Positions 49,177 through 58,409 are shown, counted from the first letter of the stretch. The stretch: DNA of 64,000 nt from Limnohabitans lacus (GCF_030053395.1 NZ_JASGBH010000005.1:62001-126000), one strand, 5' to 3'. Translations and numbers: made by a program. Notes: generated by a model not told the origin, from the letters alone.

Positions 49177-50211
49177 ATGCAAGACATCCACAGCAAATTC
49201 AAACTGACTGCGACTGCCACAGCACTGGCGGTCTCGGCACTTTTGGCCGCGTGCGGCGGTGGCGGTAGTGCCTCAGCGCCAGCGGACACCACTGCGCCCA
49301 CGGTCACCATCACGGACAACGTGAGCGGCGCCACCGCCAGCGGCAACGTCACTTTCACCTTCACCTTCAGCGAAGCCGTGACAGGCTTCACGGCAGACGA
49401 CGTGACCGTGACCAATGGCACCAAGAGCACCTTCACCATGGCCAACGATGGACTGAGTGCCACCTTGGTGGTCATCCCGACCGCCAACGCGGCCGCCACC
49501 ATGACCGTGGCAGTGGCTGCCAACACCTTCAGCGACCAGGCCAGCATCAACAACACCACCACAAGCTCTGGCTCTCAGGCTTTCGACACCGTAGTCAATG
49601 CCCTGTCCTTTGCCAGTGGTTACTCAGCCATCAATCCCGCCAGCGTAGGCTATGCCTACCAAGGCTTGACCACCGAAGGCGGCGCATTCAATTGGACAGT
49701 CGCGACTCCCGGCACCTACGTCTGGGACGGTGGTGTCGACTTCTGGTGGTCAGGTGTCGCCGGCAGCGATGCCACCCCCAACTTCTTTTGGGGTGGCAAG
49801 GGCAAAGCGGATCAGGACTACATGGAAAGCTGGGTCAATGCACAGTCCAATTCGACCATCACGCTGACGGGGCAAACCGTGCTGCGGATCGCCGTCTGGG
49901 GCAACGATGAATTGGTGGGCGCCCCTCGCTTCACCCCGGTGGTGCAACTGGCTGGCAACAACGGTTGCTATGCCCGCGCCGAAGCCCCTGCGCTCACGCC
50001 CGCAGCCACCGGTGTTGCCACTTACAACGTTGCGCTGAGCACGTTCACGGTGGTAGAGAACTGCGGCACGGCAATGACCACGGCCCAATTTTTCACCAAT
50101 GCGATCGGCTCGGTGCGGGTCCGGATCTACAAGGCGAACTACTTCAACGATGGAGGCACCTACACATCGCCCAACGGCATCAACCTCGGCCCCATTTCCT
50201 TCCAGCCCTAA
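49177..50211 (+). CDS. Ig-domain lipoprotein of unknown function in the glucan regulon
   Basis: 344 residues. Lipobox LLAACGGGG (Cys about 25), a bacterial Ig-like repeat (about 38-130, DTTAPTVTITDNVSG to FSDQAS), and a C-terminal domain of about 200 residues I do not recognise. That domain is rich in aromatic residues (VDFWWSG, NFFWGGKG), which often make up carbohydrate-binding faces, and has one cysteine pair (NNGCYA, VENCGT). SD AAGGAG is strong. It has its own operator pair. Likely a surface or periplasmic beta-glucan-binding protein; not shown. Confidence 0.8.
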   Translation: MQDIHSKFKLTATATALAVSALLAACGGGGSASAPADTTAPTVTITDNVSGATASGNVTFTFTFSEAVTGFTADDVTVTNGTKSTFTMANDGLSATLVVIPTANAAATMTVAVAANTFSDQASINNTTTSSGSQAFDTVVNALSFASGYSAINPASVGYAYQGLTTEGGAFNWTVATPGTYVWDGGVDFWWSGVAGSDATPNFFWGGKGKADQDYMESWVNAQSNSTITLTGQTVLRIAVWGNDELVGAPRFTPVVQLAGNNGCYARAEAPALTPAATGVATYNVALSTFTVVENCGTAMTTAQFFTNAIGSVRVRIYKANYFNDGGTYTSPNGINLGPISFQP

Positions 50212-50249
50212 ACTGCAAAGCGCGCCAGCGCTTTGCGTGTTCAATGACA

Positions 50250-50281
50250 TGGGTCGCCCCGGGATCTTCCGGGACGACCCG
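50250..50281. terminator. Hairpin between convergent lipoprotein and GH16 genes
   Basis: GGGTCG and CGACCC arms with an inner CCCGG/CCGGG stem and a GATCTT loop; one mismatch. No T-run beyond three T. Likely shared transcript end. Confidence 0.6.
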
Positions 50282-50283
50282 TT

Positions 50284-51219
50284 TCACTGCCTTCTGTAGA
50301 CCCTGACGAAATCGACCTCCATGCTTGCAGGCAGGCGGCTGTCATCCACCCAGCCGCCCAAAGTGCCGCCTATCGCCACATTCAGCAGCAGGTATTGAGG
50401 ACGATCGAAAGGCCATTGAGCATACTGACCGTTGTGGGGGTTGGCATAGCTTTGATAGTCGGAACCGTTGACGCCAATGACAATGCGGTTTGCATCCCAA
50501 GTCATGTGATAAATGTTGAAGTCGGTGCATGCATTGGGCAAAGACCGAACAGCACTGGGACCTGAACCACCAAAAGCCCCTCGCATGTGCAAGGTGCCCA
50601 GCACTTGCTGCTTGTCGGCGTTTGAAAACCCATTTTGCTCCATGATGTCGATTTCACCGTCATCGGGCCACACGCCACCGGTGCCCAGCGTCCAAATGGC
50701 CGGCCAGGTGCCCAGGGTGCAGGGCAGCTTGGCACGGATTTCAAAGCGACCATAAGTCCAGCTGGCTTTGCCGCGTGTGATCAGCCGCGCCGAGGTGTAG
50801 TTTTGCCCGCCGAAATCCCAGGCGGTGCTCAGGCGCTGGCGACGAGCGGTGATGTGGAGCTTGCCGTCGGCCACCCGGGCGTTGTCCTCGCGATTGCGGC
50901 TGTAATACTGAAGCTCGTTATTCCACCAGCCTCGTTGGTTGTACTCCGTGTCGTAGTCCCACTTGGACGCATCGGGTAAACCGGGCACATCAAACTCATC
51001 GTTCCAGACAAGGACCCAACCGGGCAAATTGGGCACTGCCCCAGTACTGCCTGAGCTTGGGTTGTTGGGCGAGACCGGGGTTATTGGCGACCGTATGACC
51101 GGCGATGAATTTGGGGCATCCCCCCCGCCACCACACCCACACAGCGCGGCGCCTATGGCCACGCACCAAGCTGTCAGGGCGGTACTTTGAACGCGAACAC
51201 GCTGCGGTGATGTTTTCAC
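50284..51219 (-). CDS. GH16 beta-glucanase (laminarinase) lipoprotein
   Basis: 311 residues. N-terminal lipobox-like LCGCGGGG, a Pro/Ser linker, then a GH16 fold with the catalytic EIDIME in DDGEIDIMEQNG (nucleophile and acid/base Glu) and WPAIWTLG, as in bacterial laminarinases. Last gene of the minus-strand ABC unit; its ATG overlaps the ATPase stop (ATGA). Confidence 0.94.
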   Translation of the reverse strand: MKTSPQRVRVQSTALTAWCVAIGAALCGCGGGGDAPNSSPVIRSPITPVSPNNPSSGSTGAVPNLPGWVLVWNDEFDVPGLPDASKWDYDTEYNQRGWWNNELQYYSRNREDNARVADGKLHITARRQRLSTAWDFGGQNYTSARLITRGKASWTYGRFEIRAKLPCTLGTWPAIWTLGTGGVWPDDGEIDIMEQNGFSNADKQQVLGTLHMRGAFGGSGPSAVRSLPNACTDFNIYHMTWDANRIVIGVNGSDYQSYANPHNGQYAQWPFDRPQYLLLNVAIGGTLGGWVDDSRLPASMEVDFVRVYRRQ

Positions 51220-52295
51220 GTCGAAACACGCAGACCATCCACAGCAAAAACAAGGCCCCCAATCAAAGGCTGCACACCGACCACGTCGCCGATTTGTACA
51301 CTGGCCTGTTCACCCGTCAGTTTGACGGTCAGCATTTCCTTCATGACGGGGCTGCGGACGTAAAGCACGCACACATCGCCCAAGTTTTCGATGAATTCAA
51401 TGACCCCTGGTAAGCCAACACCCGGCTGTGACAGTCGCATGTCTTCAGGACGCCACCCCACGATGTCGCCGCGTTGCAGTGCGTGGACATCGCCATGCAT
51501 CGGTTGGACAGCCAAAGCACAACCGCCCTGGAAAATCATTTCGGAACTCGATACATTCCAGCGGTAAGGCAACATGTTGATTTTCGGCGATCCCAAGAAC
51601 TCCGCCACAAACCGGTTGGCCGGATTGCGGTAAAGGTCCATCGGGCGCCCCACTTGCTCAATGCGGCCTTGGTTGAAAACGGCGATGCGGTCGCCAAGGG
51701 TCATGGCTTCAGTCTGGTCGTGCGTCACATACACCATCGTTGTACCCAGATCGGCATGGAGCTTGGCCAATTCGATGCGCATTTGCACACGCAAGGCAGC
51801 ATCCAGGTTGGACAGCGGCTCGTCAAATAGAAACACCTTGGGTCTGCGCACGATGGCACGACCGATGGCCACGCGTTGACGCTGCCCCCCAGAGAGCTGT
51901 TTGGGAAAGCGGTCAAGCAGCGCGGTGAGCTGCAATTTTTCTGCAACGTCGTTGACTGCGGTTTCGCGCTCGGCCTTGCTGCGCCCCGACATGCGCAGCG
52001 CAAAGCCCATGTTCTCAGACACGGTCATGTGAGGATAAAGCGCGTAGCTTTGGAACACCATGGCGGCGCCTCGATCAGCCGCCGCAGTGTCGTTGACACG
52101 TTGCTTGTCAAAGAGGACATCACCGCCGCTGATGGTTTCCAGACCAGCCAGCATGCGCAGCATGGTGGACTTGCCACAGCCCGATGGCCCAACGAAGACC
52201 ATGAACTCCCCCTCTTCGATGCAAAGGTCAACACCAGGAATGACCAGGTTGTCGCCATAGCGCTTTTGCACTTGCCTCAATTCAATGCGAGCCAT
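51216..52295 (-). CDS. Sugar ABC importer ATPase (UgpC/MalK type)
   Basis: 359 residues. Walker A GPSGCGKST, Q-loop, signature LSGGQRQRVAIGRA, Walker B VFLFDEPLSNLD, H-loop VTHDQTEA, and the C-terminal TOBE/regulatory domain typical of CUT1 sugar importers. It powers uptake with the two permeases that are missing here. It could be shared with other importers, since MalK-type ATPases are often interchangeable. Confidence 0.95.
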   Translation of the reverse strand: MARIELRQVQKRYGDNLVIPGVDLCIEEGEFMVFVGPSGCGKSTMLRMLAGLETISGGDVLFDKQRVNDTAAADRGAAMVFQSYALYPHMTVSENMGFALRMSGRSKAERETAVNDVAEKLQLTALLDRFPKQLSGGQRQRVAIGRAIVRRPKVFLFDEPLSNLDAALRVQMRIELAKLHADLGTTMVYVTHDQTEAMTLGDRIAVFNQGRIEQVGRPMDLYRNPANRFVAEFLGSPKINMLPYRWNVSSSEMIFQGGCALAVQPMHGDVHALQRGDIVGWRPEDMRLSQPGVGLPGVIEFIENLGDVCVLYVRSPVMKEMLTVKLTGEQASVQIGDVVGVQPLIGGLVFAVDGLRVST

Positions 52296-52298
52296 GGT

Positions 52299-53636
52299 TC
52301 AGGCTTTCAAAAACTGTTGGTACCACTTGGCACTGCGCTTGGGGGTGCGTTTCAAACTGGGGTAGTCCACATGGATCAGGCCAAACCGCTTTTCATAACC
52401 ACTGGCCCACTCGAAGTTATCCATCAGGCTCCAGGCAAAGTAAGCGTCCACCGGCACACCTTGAGCCATCGCATCATGGGTTGCACGAATGTGCTCGCGC
52501 AAGTACGACTCTCGGCGCTCGTCATCGATTTGCCCATCGACCATCTCATCCTTGAATGCCGCACCGTTCTCGGTCACCCTCAGGCATTGGATTCCGTATT
52601 CTTGGTGCAGACGACAGAGCAACTCGGTCAACCCTTCGGGGTAGACCTCCCAACCCATGTCGGTGACTTCGTTGCCGGTGCTGTTCACATCCCAAGGATT
52701 CCCGCTCGAGGAAAAATTGCGTGTGTAGTAATTGACGCCCACAAAATCCATCGGCTGCGCGATGGTGGCCATATCCTCAGGGCTGAAGGTGGGCGCATCA
52801 TCGCCCAAGTGGCTCAGGACGTCTTCGGGATAACGCCCGTAGCAAAGCGGGTCCAAATACCAACGTGCATTCAAACCATCGTCGATTTTGGCTTTTTGCA
52901 AATCGGCTTCGCTGTCAGAGGCCGGGTAAATAGGCGAGAGGTTAAGCACAATGCCCAATTCCAGCTTGATACCCGCTTCGCGGATGGCTTTCACCGCCAT
53001 GCCATGGCTGAGCAGCAAGTGGTGCGACACCAGCATCGCGGTCTTGCGCGATTTCAAGCCAGGTGCAAAAACGCCAAGCTCATGACCCAAAACAGCGATC
53101 ACCCAAGGCTCGTTATGGGTGCACAAGCTTTGGGTGTAGCGTCCAAAGCGCCGCGCCACTTCCAAGGCGTAGGCCACGAAGTAGCCACATGTTTCCCGGT
53201 TGGCCCAACCACCCGCTTCTTGCAAGGCTTGGGGCATGTCCCAATGGTTGAGTGTGATGTGGACTTGAATCCCTCGTTGCAACAAACCCTGAATCAACCG
53301 CTCATAGAAGGCAAATCCCGCTTCATTCCATGCACCGCGACCATCTGGCTGAACACGCGGCCAGCTCATCGAAAAGCGGTAAGCATTGACGCCCAGCCTC
53401 GCCATCAAATCCAGGTCTTCTTCATAGCGGTGATAGTGGTCACATGCAATGCTGCCATTGCTGCCATCTGCAATGGCACCAGGTTGCTCGCAAAAGGTAT
53501 CCCATACTGAAGCGCCGCGGCCATCGGTATGCGTAGCCCCCTCAATTTGGAAAGACGAAGTAGCCACTCCCCAGGTGAAGTCGGTCGGGAAATCTTCGCG
53601 TGACAGGGTCAGATTGGGTTTGGTTTGCATGAGCAT
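52299..53636 (-). CDS. GH1 beta-glucosidase
   Basis: 445 residues. GH1 motifs: acid/base glutamate in CTHNEPW, nucleophile in VTENGAAF, and the N-terminal FTWGVATSSFQIEGA. No signal peptide, so it works in the cytoplasm, cutting imported laminari-oligosaccharides or cellobiose-like sugars to glucose. ATG at 53636 or 53630; 3 bp from the permease remnant's stop and 3 bp before the ATPase gene. Confidence 0.95.
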   Translation of the reverse strand: MLMQTKPNLTLSREDFPTDFTWGVATSSFQIEGATHTDGRGASVWDTFCEQPGAIADGSNGSIACDHYHRYEEDLDLMARLGVNAYRFSMSWPRVQPDGRGAWNEAGFAFYERLIQGLLQRGIQVHITLNHWDMPQALQEAGGWANRETCGYFVAYALEVARRFGRYTQSLCTHNEPWVIAVLGHELGVFAPGLKSRKTAMLVSHHLLLSHGMAVKAIREAGIKLELGIVLNLSPIYPASDSEADLQKAKIDDGLNARWYLDPLCYGRYPEDVLSHLGDDAPTFSPEDMATIAQPMDFVGVNYYTRNFSSSGNPWDVNSTGNEVTDMGWEVYPEGLTELLCRLHQEYGIQCLRVTENGAAFKDEMVDGQIDDERRESYLREHIRATHDAMAQGVPVDAYFAWSLMDNFEWASGYEKRFGLIHVDYPSLKRTPKRSAKWYQQFLKA

Positions 53637-53639
53637 GGC

Positions 53640-53893
53640 TTAACTCTTCACTGCGCCAGCCGTGAGGCCAGCGATCAGTCGTTTGGATGAAAAAATGAAA
53701 ATCACCAACAAGGGAAGAACAGCAACCACGGCGCCAGCCATGAGTGCTGCACCCCTTGAACAGGGTCCCAGGCGTTGAACACCAAGTACAGCGAAAAAGC
53801 AATGGGAAACAGTCCAAAGACCAGAAACAACAATACAAAGGGCAGGACAAACACATAAGGTGCCCAGTCCTGATGCCAGCGAATCGGGCTCAT
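53640..53893 (-). pseudogene. Fused remnant of two sugar ABC permease genes (MalF-like start, MalG-like end)
   Basis: The minus-strand frame from ATG 53893 reads a MalF-type N-terminus (APYVFVLPFVLLFLVFG to YLVFNAWDPVQG, 40-odd residues). In another frame, bases 53760-53640 read a MalG-type C-terminus (GAALMAGAVVAVLPLLVIF to LIAGLTAGAVKS, stop TAA). Everything between, about 1.4-1.5 kb in intact operons, is absent. The junction lies near 53745-53765. ATG overlaps the binding-protein stop (ATGA), as an intact malF gene would. Confidence 0.85.
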
Positions 53894-55137
53894 CGTTGCG
53901 CCCGCCTCTGAATCAGTCGATGTGCATCGGCCAGAGCCTGGTCAATCGCCTTCCCCTTGGTCAGCACCAAGTCGAGTTCGGCATTGACAATTTCTTCGGC
54001 AATCGGGTCATTGCGAAAAACCTTGGTCGGGGTGATTTTCTGCGCTGTCTCGCGCCATTCGGCACGCGCTTTTTGCCCACCCAGATACTCAACGGCCTGA
54101 TCAAAGTAAGCGCCAGATTGGGCCTCTTTGAGTGCAGGAAAAGCGTTGAATTTTTGGAGCGCCAATTGCTGCTGCGTTTTGTTGAGTGTGAGGTGCTGAA
54201 CCAAGTCCCAAGCGAGAGCCTTGTTGCCAGCCTTCTTGGGTATGGCATAGAACGTCCCGCCCCAGGATGTGGCCAAGCCTTCGGGCAGTCGAGTGCTGCG
54301 CCACTTGCCTGCCGATTCGGGAGCCAGCCAGTTTTGCAGGTGACCGCCCAACCAAGCGCCCATCATCTGCACCGCCACATTGCCGCGTTTGAGTGACTCC
54401 CCCCACTCATTAGACCAAGCGTTGACCTTCGCATCGAGGCCGCCCTGCCGAACTTGTTTGGCCAGTTCGAATGCGCGTTTGAACCGTGGCGAAGTGCCCA
54501 CCACCGACTGCCCTTGCTGGTTGTAGTAAATACCCTCGCCAGCCGTCAGGCCAGAGCGGATCACGATGTCTTTGATATCCCGTGCATGCGCCACCAAATA
54601 GACACCCGTACGAGCCTTGATTTGTTGGCCAGCGGCGATCAGATCCTCCCAACGCCCAGACAATTGCTTGGGTTCGACCTGCGATTTCTGCAAAATGTCT
54701 TGCCGGTAGAACATGGCCCCGGGCCCGATGTCTGTAGGTACGGCAGTTTGCTCCTGACTGCCGAACTGGCCCTGTTGCCATGCAAAAGCAACAAATTTAT
54801 CGGCGTTCAAATCAGCCCTATAAGGTTCAGCTGCGAGGTTTTCCAACCCGCCGCTTTGCGAAAAACGCCCCAGATAACCGTATTCAATGGTCATCACATC
54901 TGGCAATCCAGATGAAGCAGCCAAAGCCGTTGTCATGGCCGTGTGATGGTCTGCATATTCCCTGCCCACCACTTTGACTTGGACATTGGGATGTTTTTTT
55001 TGCCATTCGGGCAAGGCGTTCTTGATGATTTCGTCAACAGCGGGATAGGCCGACACGGTCAGCACGGTTTGCGCCAAGGCAGGCTTCACTGCGCAAAGCA
55101 ACAATCCAATCCAAACTGAGGCGATGTGTTTCTTCAT
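53890..55137 (-). CDS. Sugar ABC importer binding protein (CUT1 type)
   Basis: 415 residues. Signal peptide ending PALAQ, then a cluster-B sugar-binding protein (YPAVDEIIKNALPEWQKKHPNV; LAWDLVQHLTL). It would catch glucan oligosaccharides in the periplasm. AGGA stands ahead of ATG and the operator palindrome begins at the same spot. First gene of the operon SBP-permeases-GH1-ATPase-GH16. Confidence 0.93.
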   Translation of the reverse strand: MKKHIASVWIGLLLCAVKPALAQTVLTVSAYPAVDEIIKNALPEWQKKHPNVQVKVVGREYADHHTAMTTALAASSGLPDVMTIEYGYLGRFSQSGGLENLAAEPYRADLNADKFVAFAWQQGQFGSQEQTAVPTDIGPGAMFYRQDILQKSQVEPKQLSGRWEDLIAAGQQIKARTGVYLVAHARDIKDIVIRSGLTAGEGIYYNQQGQSVVGTSPRFKRAFELAKQVRQGGLDAKVNAWSNEWGESLKRGNVAVQMMGAWLGGHLQNWLAPESAGKWRSTRLPEGLATSWGGTFYAIPKKAGNKALAWDLVQHLTLNKTQQQLALQKFNAFPALKEAQSGAYFDQAVEYLGGQKARAEWRETAQKITPTKVFRNDPIAEEIVNAELDLVLTKGKAIDQALADAHRLIQRRAQR

Positions 55138-55147
55138 ATTGAGGTCC

Positions 55148-55161
55148 TGAAAGCGCTTTCA
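55148..55161 (-). promoter_or_regulatory. LacI-family operator before the sugar-binding protein gene
   Basis: Perfect palindrome TGAAAGCGCTTTCA, directly after a TAAAAT -10-like box on the minus strand and 10 bp from the start codon, touching the SD. Confidence 0.85.
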
Positions 55162-55281
55162 TTTTACTTTCAATAGAACCTCAACCTCTTGGTGTTATCC
55201 CTGATTTAAGACTTTTGTTGAGTCAAACGCCGACTCTCGAAGAAGCTCATGGCCAGCTGTGGCCATGCTCAACAGAAAAGA

Positions 55282-56019
55282 TCAGTGTTGCAGGATCTTG
55301 TTCAAGAAGTCCTTGGTGCGCGGCTGGCGGTTTTCGGGGTGGTTGAAGAACTCGTCTTTGGAGCAGTCTTCCAGAATGCGGCCACCCACGTCAATGAAGA
55401 TCACGCGGTTGGCCACTTTGCGGGCAAAGCCCATCTCGTGCGTGACCACCATCATGGTCATGCCTTCATGGGCCAGTTGCACCATCACGTCCAGCACCTC
55501 CCCCACCATCTCGGGGTCGAGGGCCGAGGTCGGCTCGTCAAACAACATCACCATCGGGTCCATCGACAGGGCGCGGGCAATCGCCACGCGCTGCTGTTGG
55601 CCCCCCGACAGTTGCCCCGGGAACTTGTCCTTGTGCGCCATCAGGCCCACGCGGTCGAGCATTTTCAGGCCCCGCACTTTGGCGTCGTCCAGGCTTCGGC
55701 CCAGCACCTTGACCTGCGCGATCGTCAGGTTCTCGGTGACCGACAGGTGCGGGAACAGCTCAAAGCTTTGGAACACCATGCCCACGCGCGAACGCAGCTT
55801 GGGCAAGTCGGTGTTCGGGTCGTGCAAAGCAACGCCATCGACGGTGATCTCGCCTTTCTGGAAAGGCTCCAGCGCGTTGACGGTTTTGATCAGGGTAGAC
55901 TTGCCCGAACCCGAGGGTCCGCAGACCACCACCACATCGCCTTTGTTGATGCTCACCGAGCAGTCGTTGAGCACCTGCACCGGGCCATACCACTTCGACA
56001 CATTTTTGATTTCAATCAT
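55282..56019 (-). CDS. gltL: Glutamate/aspartate-type amino acid ABC importer ATPase
   Basis: 245 residues. Walker [10 protein letters not shown], signature [14 protein letters not shown], Walker [14 protein letters not shown]-loop [12 protein letters not shown]. The order binding protein - two permeases - ATPase and the sequences match GltIJKL. Last gene of the operon. Confidence 0.93.
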   Translation of the reverse strand: MIEIKNVSKWYGPVQVLNDCSVSINKGDVVVVCGPSGSGKSTLIKTVNALEPFQKGEITVDGVALHDPNTDLPKLRSRVGMVFQSFELFPHLSVTENLTIAQVKVLGRSLDDAKVRGLKMLDRVGLMAHKDKFPGQLSGGQQQRVAIARALSMDPMVMLFDEPTSALDPEMVGEVLDVMVQLAHEGMTMMVVTHEMGFARKVANRVIFIDVGGRILEDCSKDEFFNHPENRQPRTKDFLNKILQH

Positions 56020-56034
56020 TTCTCTTCCCCCAGT

Positions 56035-56703
56035 TCAACGCACGATGGCGATCTTGGCCTGCAAACGCTTGACGCTCCAGGACAGTGCAAAACAGATGAC
56101 GAAGTAAACCACCGCTGCCAGCAGGTAAGCCTCTTCGGTGCGGCCATAAATCTTGCCCGCATTGGTGAAGCCCTTGAGCAGGTCATAGGCACCGATGGCA
56201 TAAACCAGCGAAGTATCCTGAAACAAGATGATGGTCTGCGTCAGCAGCACCGGCAGCATGTTGCGAAAGGCCTGCGGCAAGATGATCAGGCGCATGTTTT
56301 GTGCATACGTCATGCCCATGGCTTGGCCTGCAAACACCTGGCCACGCGGGATGGACTGGATGCCCGCCCGCATGATCTCGCTGAAATAAGCCGCCTCAAA
56401 CGCGATGAAGGTGATGATGGCCGATAACTCGGCCCCGATGGGTTTGCCGATCAAAAACGGGATCAGCAGATAAAACCACAGGATCACCATGACCAGCGGC
56501 ACCGAGCGCATGCCATTGACGTAAAACGCCGCAGGGCCCATGAGTGCGGCTTTGCCCGACAGGCGCATCAGCGCCAGCAAGGTGCCAAAGAAGATGCCGC
56601 CCAAGGTGGCCACGATGGTCAGCTGCACGCTGAAGATGAAGCCGCCGACGACAAACTTTTGCAGGATGTCCCAGTTGATGAAGGAAAGGTCGAGTCCGAA
56701 CAT
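56035..56703 (-). CDS. gltK: Amino acid ABC permease 2
   Basis: About 222 residues, 5 membrane spans and the EAA loop (GIQSIPRGQVFAGQAMGMT). The start is ATG 56703 (FGLDLSFINWDIL); upstream in-frame codons are not protein-like. It pairs with gltJ to make the channel. Confidence 0.92.
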   Translation of the reverse strand: MFGLDLSFINWDILQKFVVGGFIFSVQLTIVATLGGIFFGTLLALMRLSGKAALMGPAAFYVNGMRSVPLVMVILWFYLLIPFLIGKPIGAELSAIITFIAFEAAYFSEIMRAGIQSIPRGQVFAGQAMGMTYAQNMRLIILPQAFRNMLPVLLTQTIILFQDTSLVYAIGAYDLLKGFTNAGKIYGRTEEAYLLAAVVYFVICFALSWSVKRLQAKIAIVR

Positions 56704-56704
56704 C

Positions 56705-57424
56705 TCAGTGCCCCCCGCCTGTGCTGGCCGCGACAAAGCCGGGCACACGCATCTTGAGCTCGATGAAGGCAAACACCCGGTTCACCGCAAACGCCGACAA
56801 GGCATACAAAGCGGTCACGGCCAAGTAAATCTCAATGCCGCGCGAGGTCTCTTCCTGGGCCTGCATGGCGAACATGGTCAGCTCGGCGATCGACACCGCA
56901 AAGGCCACCGAAGAGTTCTTGAGCAAGTTCATGGACTCGCTGGTCAAAGGCGGCAAGATGATGCGAAACGCCATGGGCAAGAGCACGTAACGGTAGGTCT
57001 GCCAAGTCGAAAAGCCCATGGCCATGGCCGCATAGCGCTGCCCCTTGGGCAAGGCCTGGATGCCCGCACGGAACTGCTCTGCAATGCGCGCAGAGGTGAA
57101 AAAGCCGAGCCCAAACACCACCAGCACAAAGCCGGGAACCTTTTGGAAGGCCGGAAAGATTTTGGGCACCACGAAGTACCACAAGAAAATCTGCACCAAG
57201 AGCGGAATGTTGCGAAACAGCTCCACCCACGCGTTGCCTAATTTCACCAGCACCGGACGGTCTTGCAAGGTGCGCATGGTGCCCACCACAGCGCCCACCA
57301 CCATGGCCACCAGCCACGATGAACCCGCCACGGCCAGCGTCCAGCGCCAAGCCTCGAGCATCCACTCGAGGTAGGTGCGGCCACTGCCGTCATCGGTCAG
57401 AAAAATCTGCCAATCCCATGTCAT
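56705..57424 (-). CDS. gltJ: Amino acid ABC permease 1
   Basis: About 239 residues. MTWDWQIF opening, EAA loop (GIQALPKGQRYAAMAMGFS). Start ATG 57424. One base separates its stop from the gltK start. Confidence 0.92.
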   Translation of the reverse strand: MTWDWQIFLTDDGSGRTYLEWMLEAWRWTLAVAGSSWLVAMVVGAVVGTMRTLQDRPVLVKLGNAWVELFRNIPLLVQIFLWYFVVPKIFPAFQKVPGFVLVVFGLGFFTSARIAEQFRAGIQALPKGQRYAAMAMGFSTWQTYRYVLLPMAFRIILPPLTSESMNLLKNSSVAFAVSIAELTMFAMQAQEETSRGIEIYLAVTALYALSAFAVNRVFAFIELKMRVPGFVAASTGGGH

Positions 57425-57466
57425 GTTCAAACTCCCTCCACGGGCAATTTGCTTGCCCCAATAAGA

Positions 57467-57495
57467 AACCCCGCCCAAGTTGCCTCGGCGGGGTT
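57467..57495 (-). terminator. Hairpin between gltI and gltJ
   Basis: 9-bp stem AACCCCGCC/GGCGGGGTT, followed on the minus strand by TTTCTT. Partial termination here would give more binding protein than permease. Confidence 0.65.
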
Positions 57496-57515
57496 GGCCT
57501 GGCTGAAGCTGCGAA

Positions 57516-58409
57516 TTACTTCTTGGCGTAATCTTCTGCAGGCTTGTCGTTCAGGTTCGCCCATGCGGCCTTGGTGGCATCGCTGGCTGGCAGGCCCACA
57601 CGGGTGTTCTTGGGTGGGATGGGTTGCACGAACCACTTGTCGTAGATTTTGGCCAGCTCGCCGCTCTTGGCCAAAGCGGCCACGGTGTCATCGGCCAATT
57701 TCTTGAAGTTGGGGTCGTCCTTGCGGATCATGATGGCGATCGGCTCGACGTTGAGCACTTCGCCCACGATCTTGAAGTCAGCTGGCGCCTTGGACGTTGC
57801 GATGTTGCCCGCCAGGATCTGTCCGTCCATCACAAACGCGTCAGCACGGCCCGATTCCAGCAGCAAGAAGCTGTCGGCGTGGTCCTTGCCAAAGACTTCT
57901 TTGAAGTCGATGCCATTGGCACGCTCGTGCTTGCGCAGCAGCTGGACCGAAGTGGTGCCGGTGGTGGTGGCCACGTTGCGGTCTTTCAATTGTGCAATAG
58001 AGGTGATGCCCGAATTGGCTTTTACGGCGATGCGCACTTCTTCCACATAGGTGGTCACCACAAAAGCCACGTCTTTTTGGCGTGCCGTGTTGTTGGTGGT
58101 CGAGCCGCACTCGATGTCCACAGTGCCGTTTTGCACCAATGGGATGCGGTTTTGAGAGGTCACAGACTGGAATTTCACATCCAGCTTCTTGCCCACAGCT
58201 TTTTCGGCATTGGCGATGATGCGCTGGCAAACTTCGTAGTGGTAACCGGCGTACTTGCCGTCACCCAAGGTGTAAGACAAAGCGCCCGACGAGTCACGCA
58301 CACCCATGGTGATGGTGCCCGAGGCTTTGACTTTGGCCAAAGTGTCTTCGGCTTGTGCGCCGACGCAGGCCAATGCGGCCACGGCCACAGCAATGAGTTG
58401 TTTTTTCAT
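57516..58409 (-). CDS. gltI: Glutamate/aspartate ABC importer binding protein
   Basis: 297 residues. Signal peptide ending CVGAQAE, then a cluster-F amino acid binding protein (IPLVQNGTVDIECGSTTNNT, the acidic amino acid-type ligand loop). AGGAG stands 7 bases before ATG. Confidence 0.94.
   Translation of the reverse strand: MKKQLIAVAVAALACVGAQAEDTLAKVKASGTITMGVRDSSGALSYTLGDGKYAGYHYEVCQRIIANAEKAVGKKLDVKFQSVTSQNRIPLVQNGTVDIECGSTTNNTARQKDVAFVVTTYVEEVRIAVKANSGITSIAQLKDRNVATTTGTTSVQLLRKHERANGIDFKEVFGKDHADSFLLLESGRADAFVMDGQILAGNIATSKAPADFKIVGEVLNVEPIAIMIRKDDPNFKKLADDTVAALAKSGELAKIYDKWFVQPIPPKNTRVGLPASDATKAAWANLNDKPAEDYAKK

Noticed and set aside
53542-53856. 104-codon minus-strand frame across the permease remnant
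   Set aside because: Third frame, Cys/Trp-rich and without homology; the real signals are in the other two frames.
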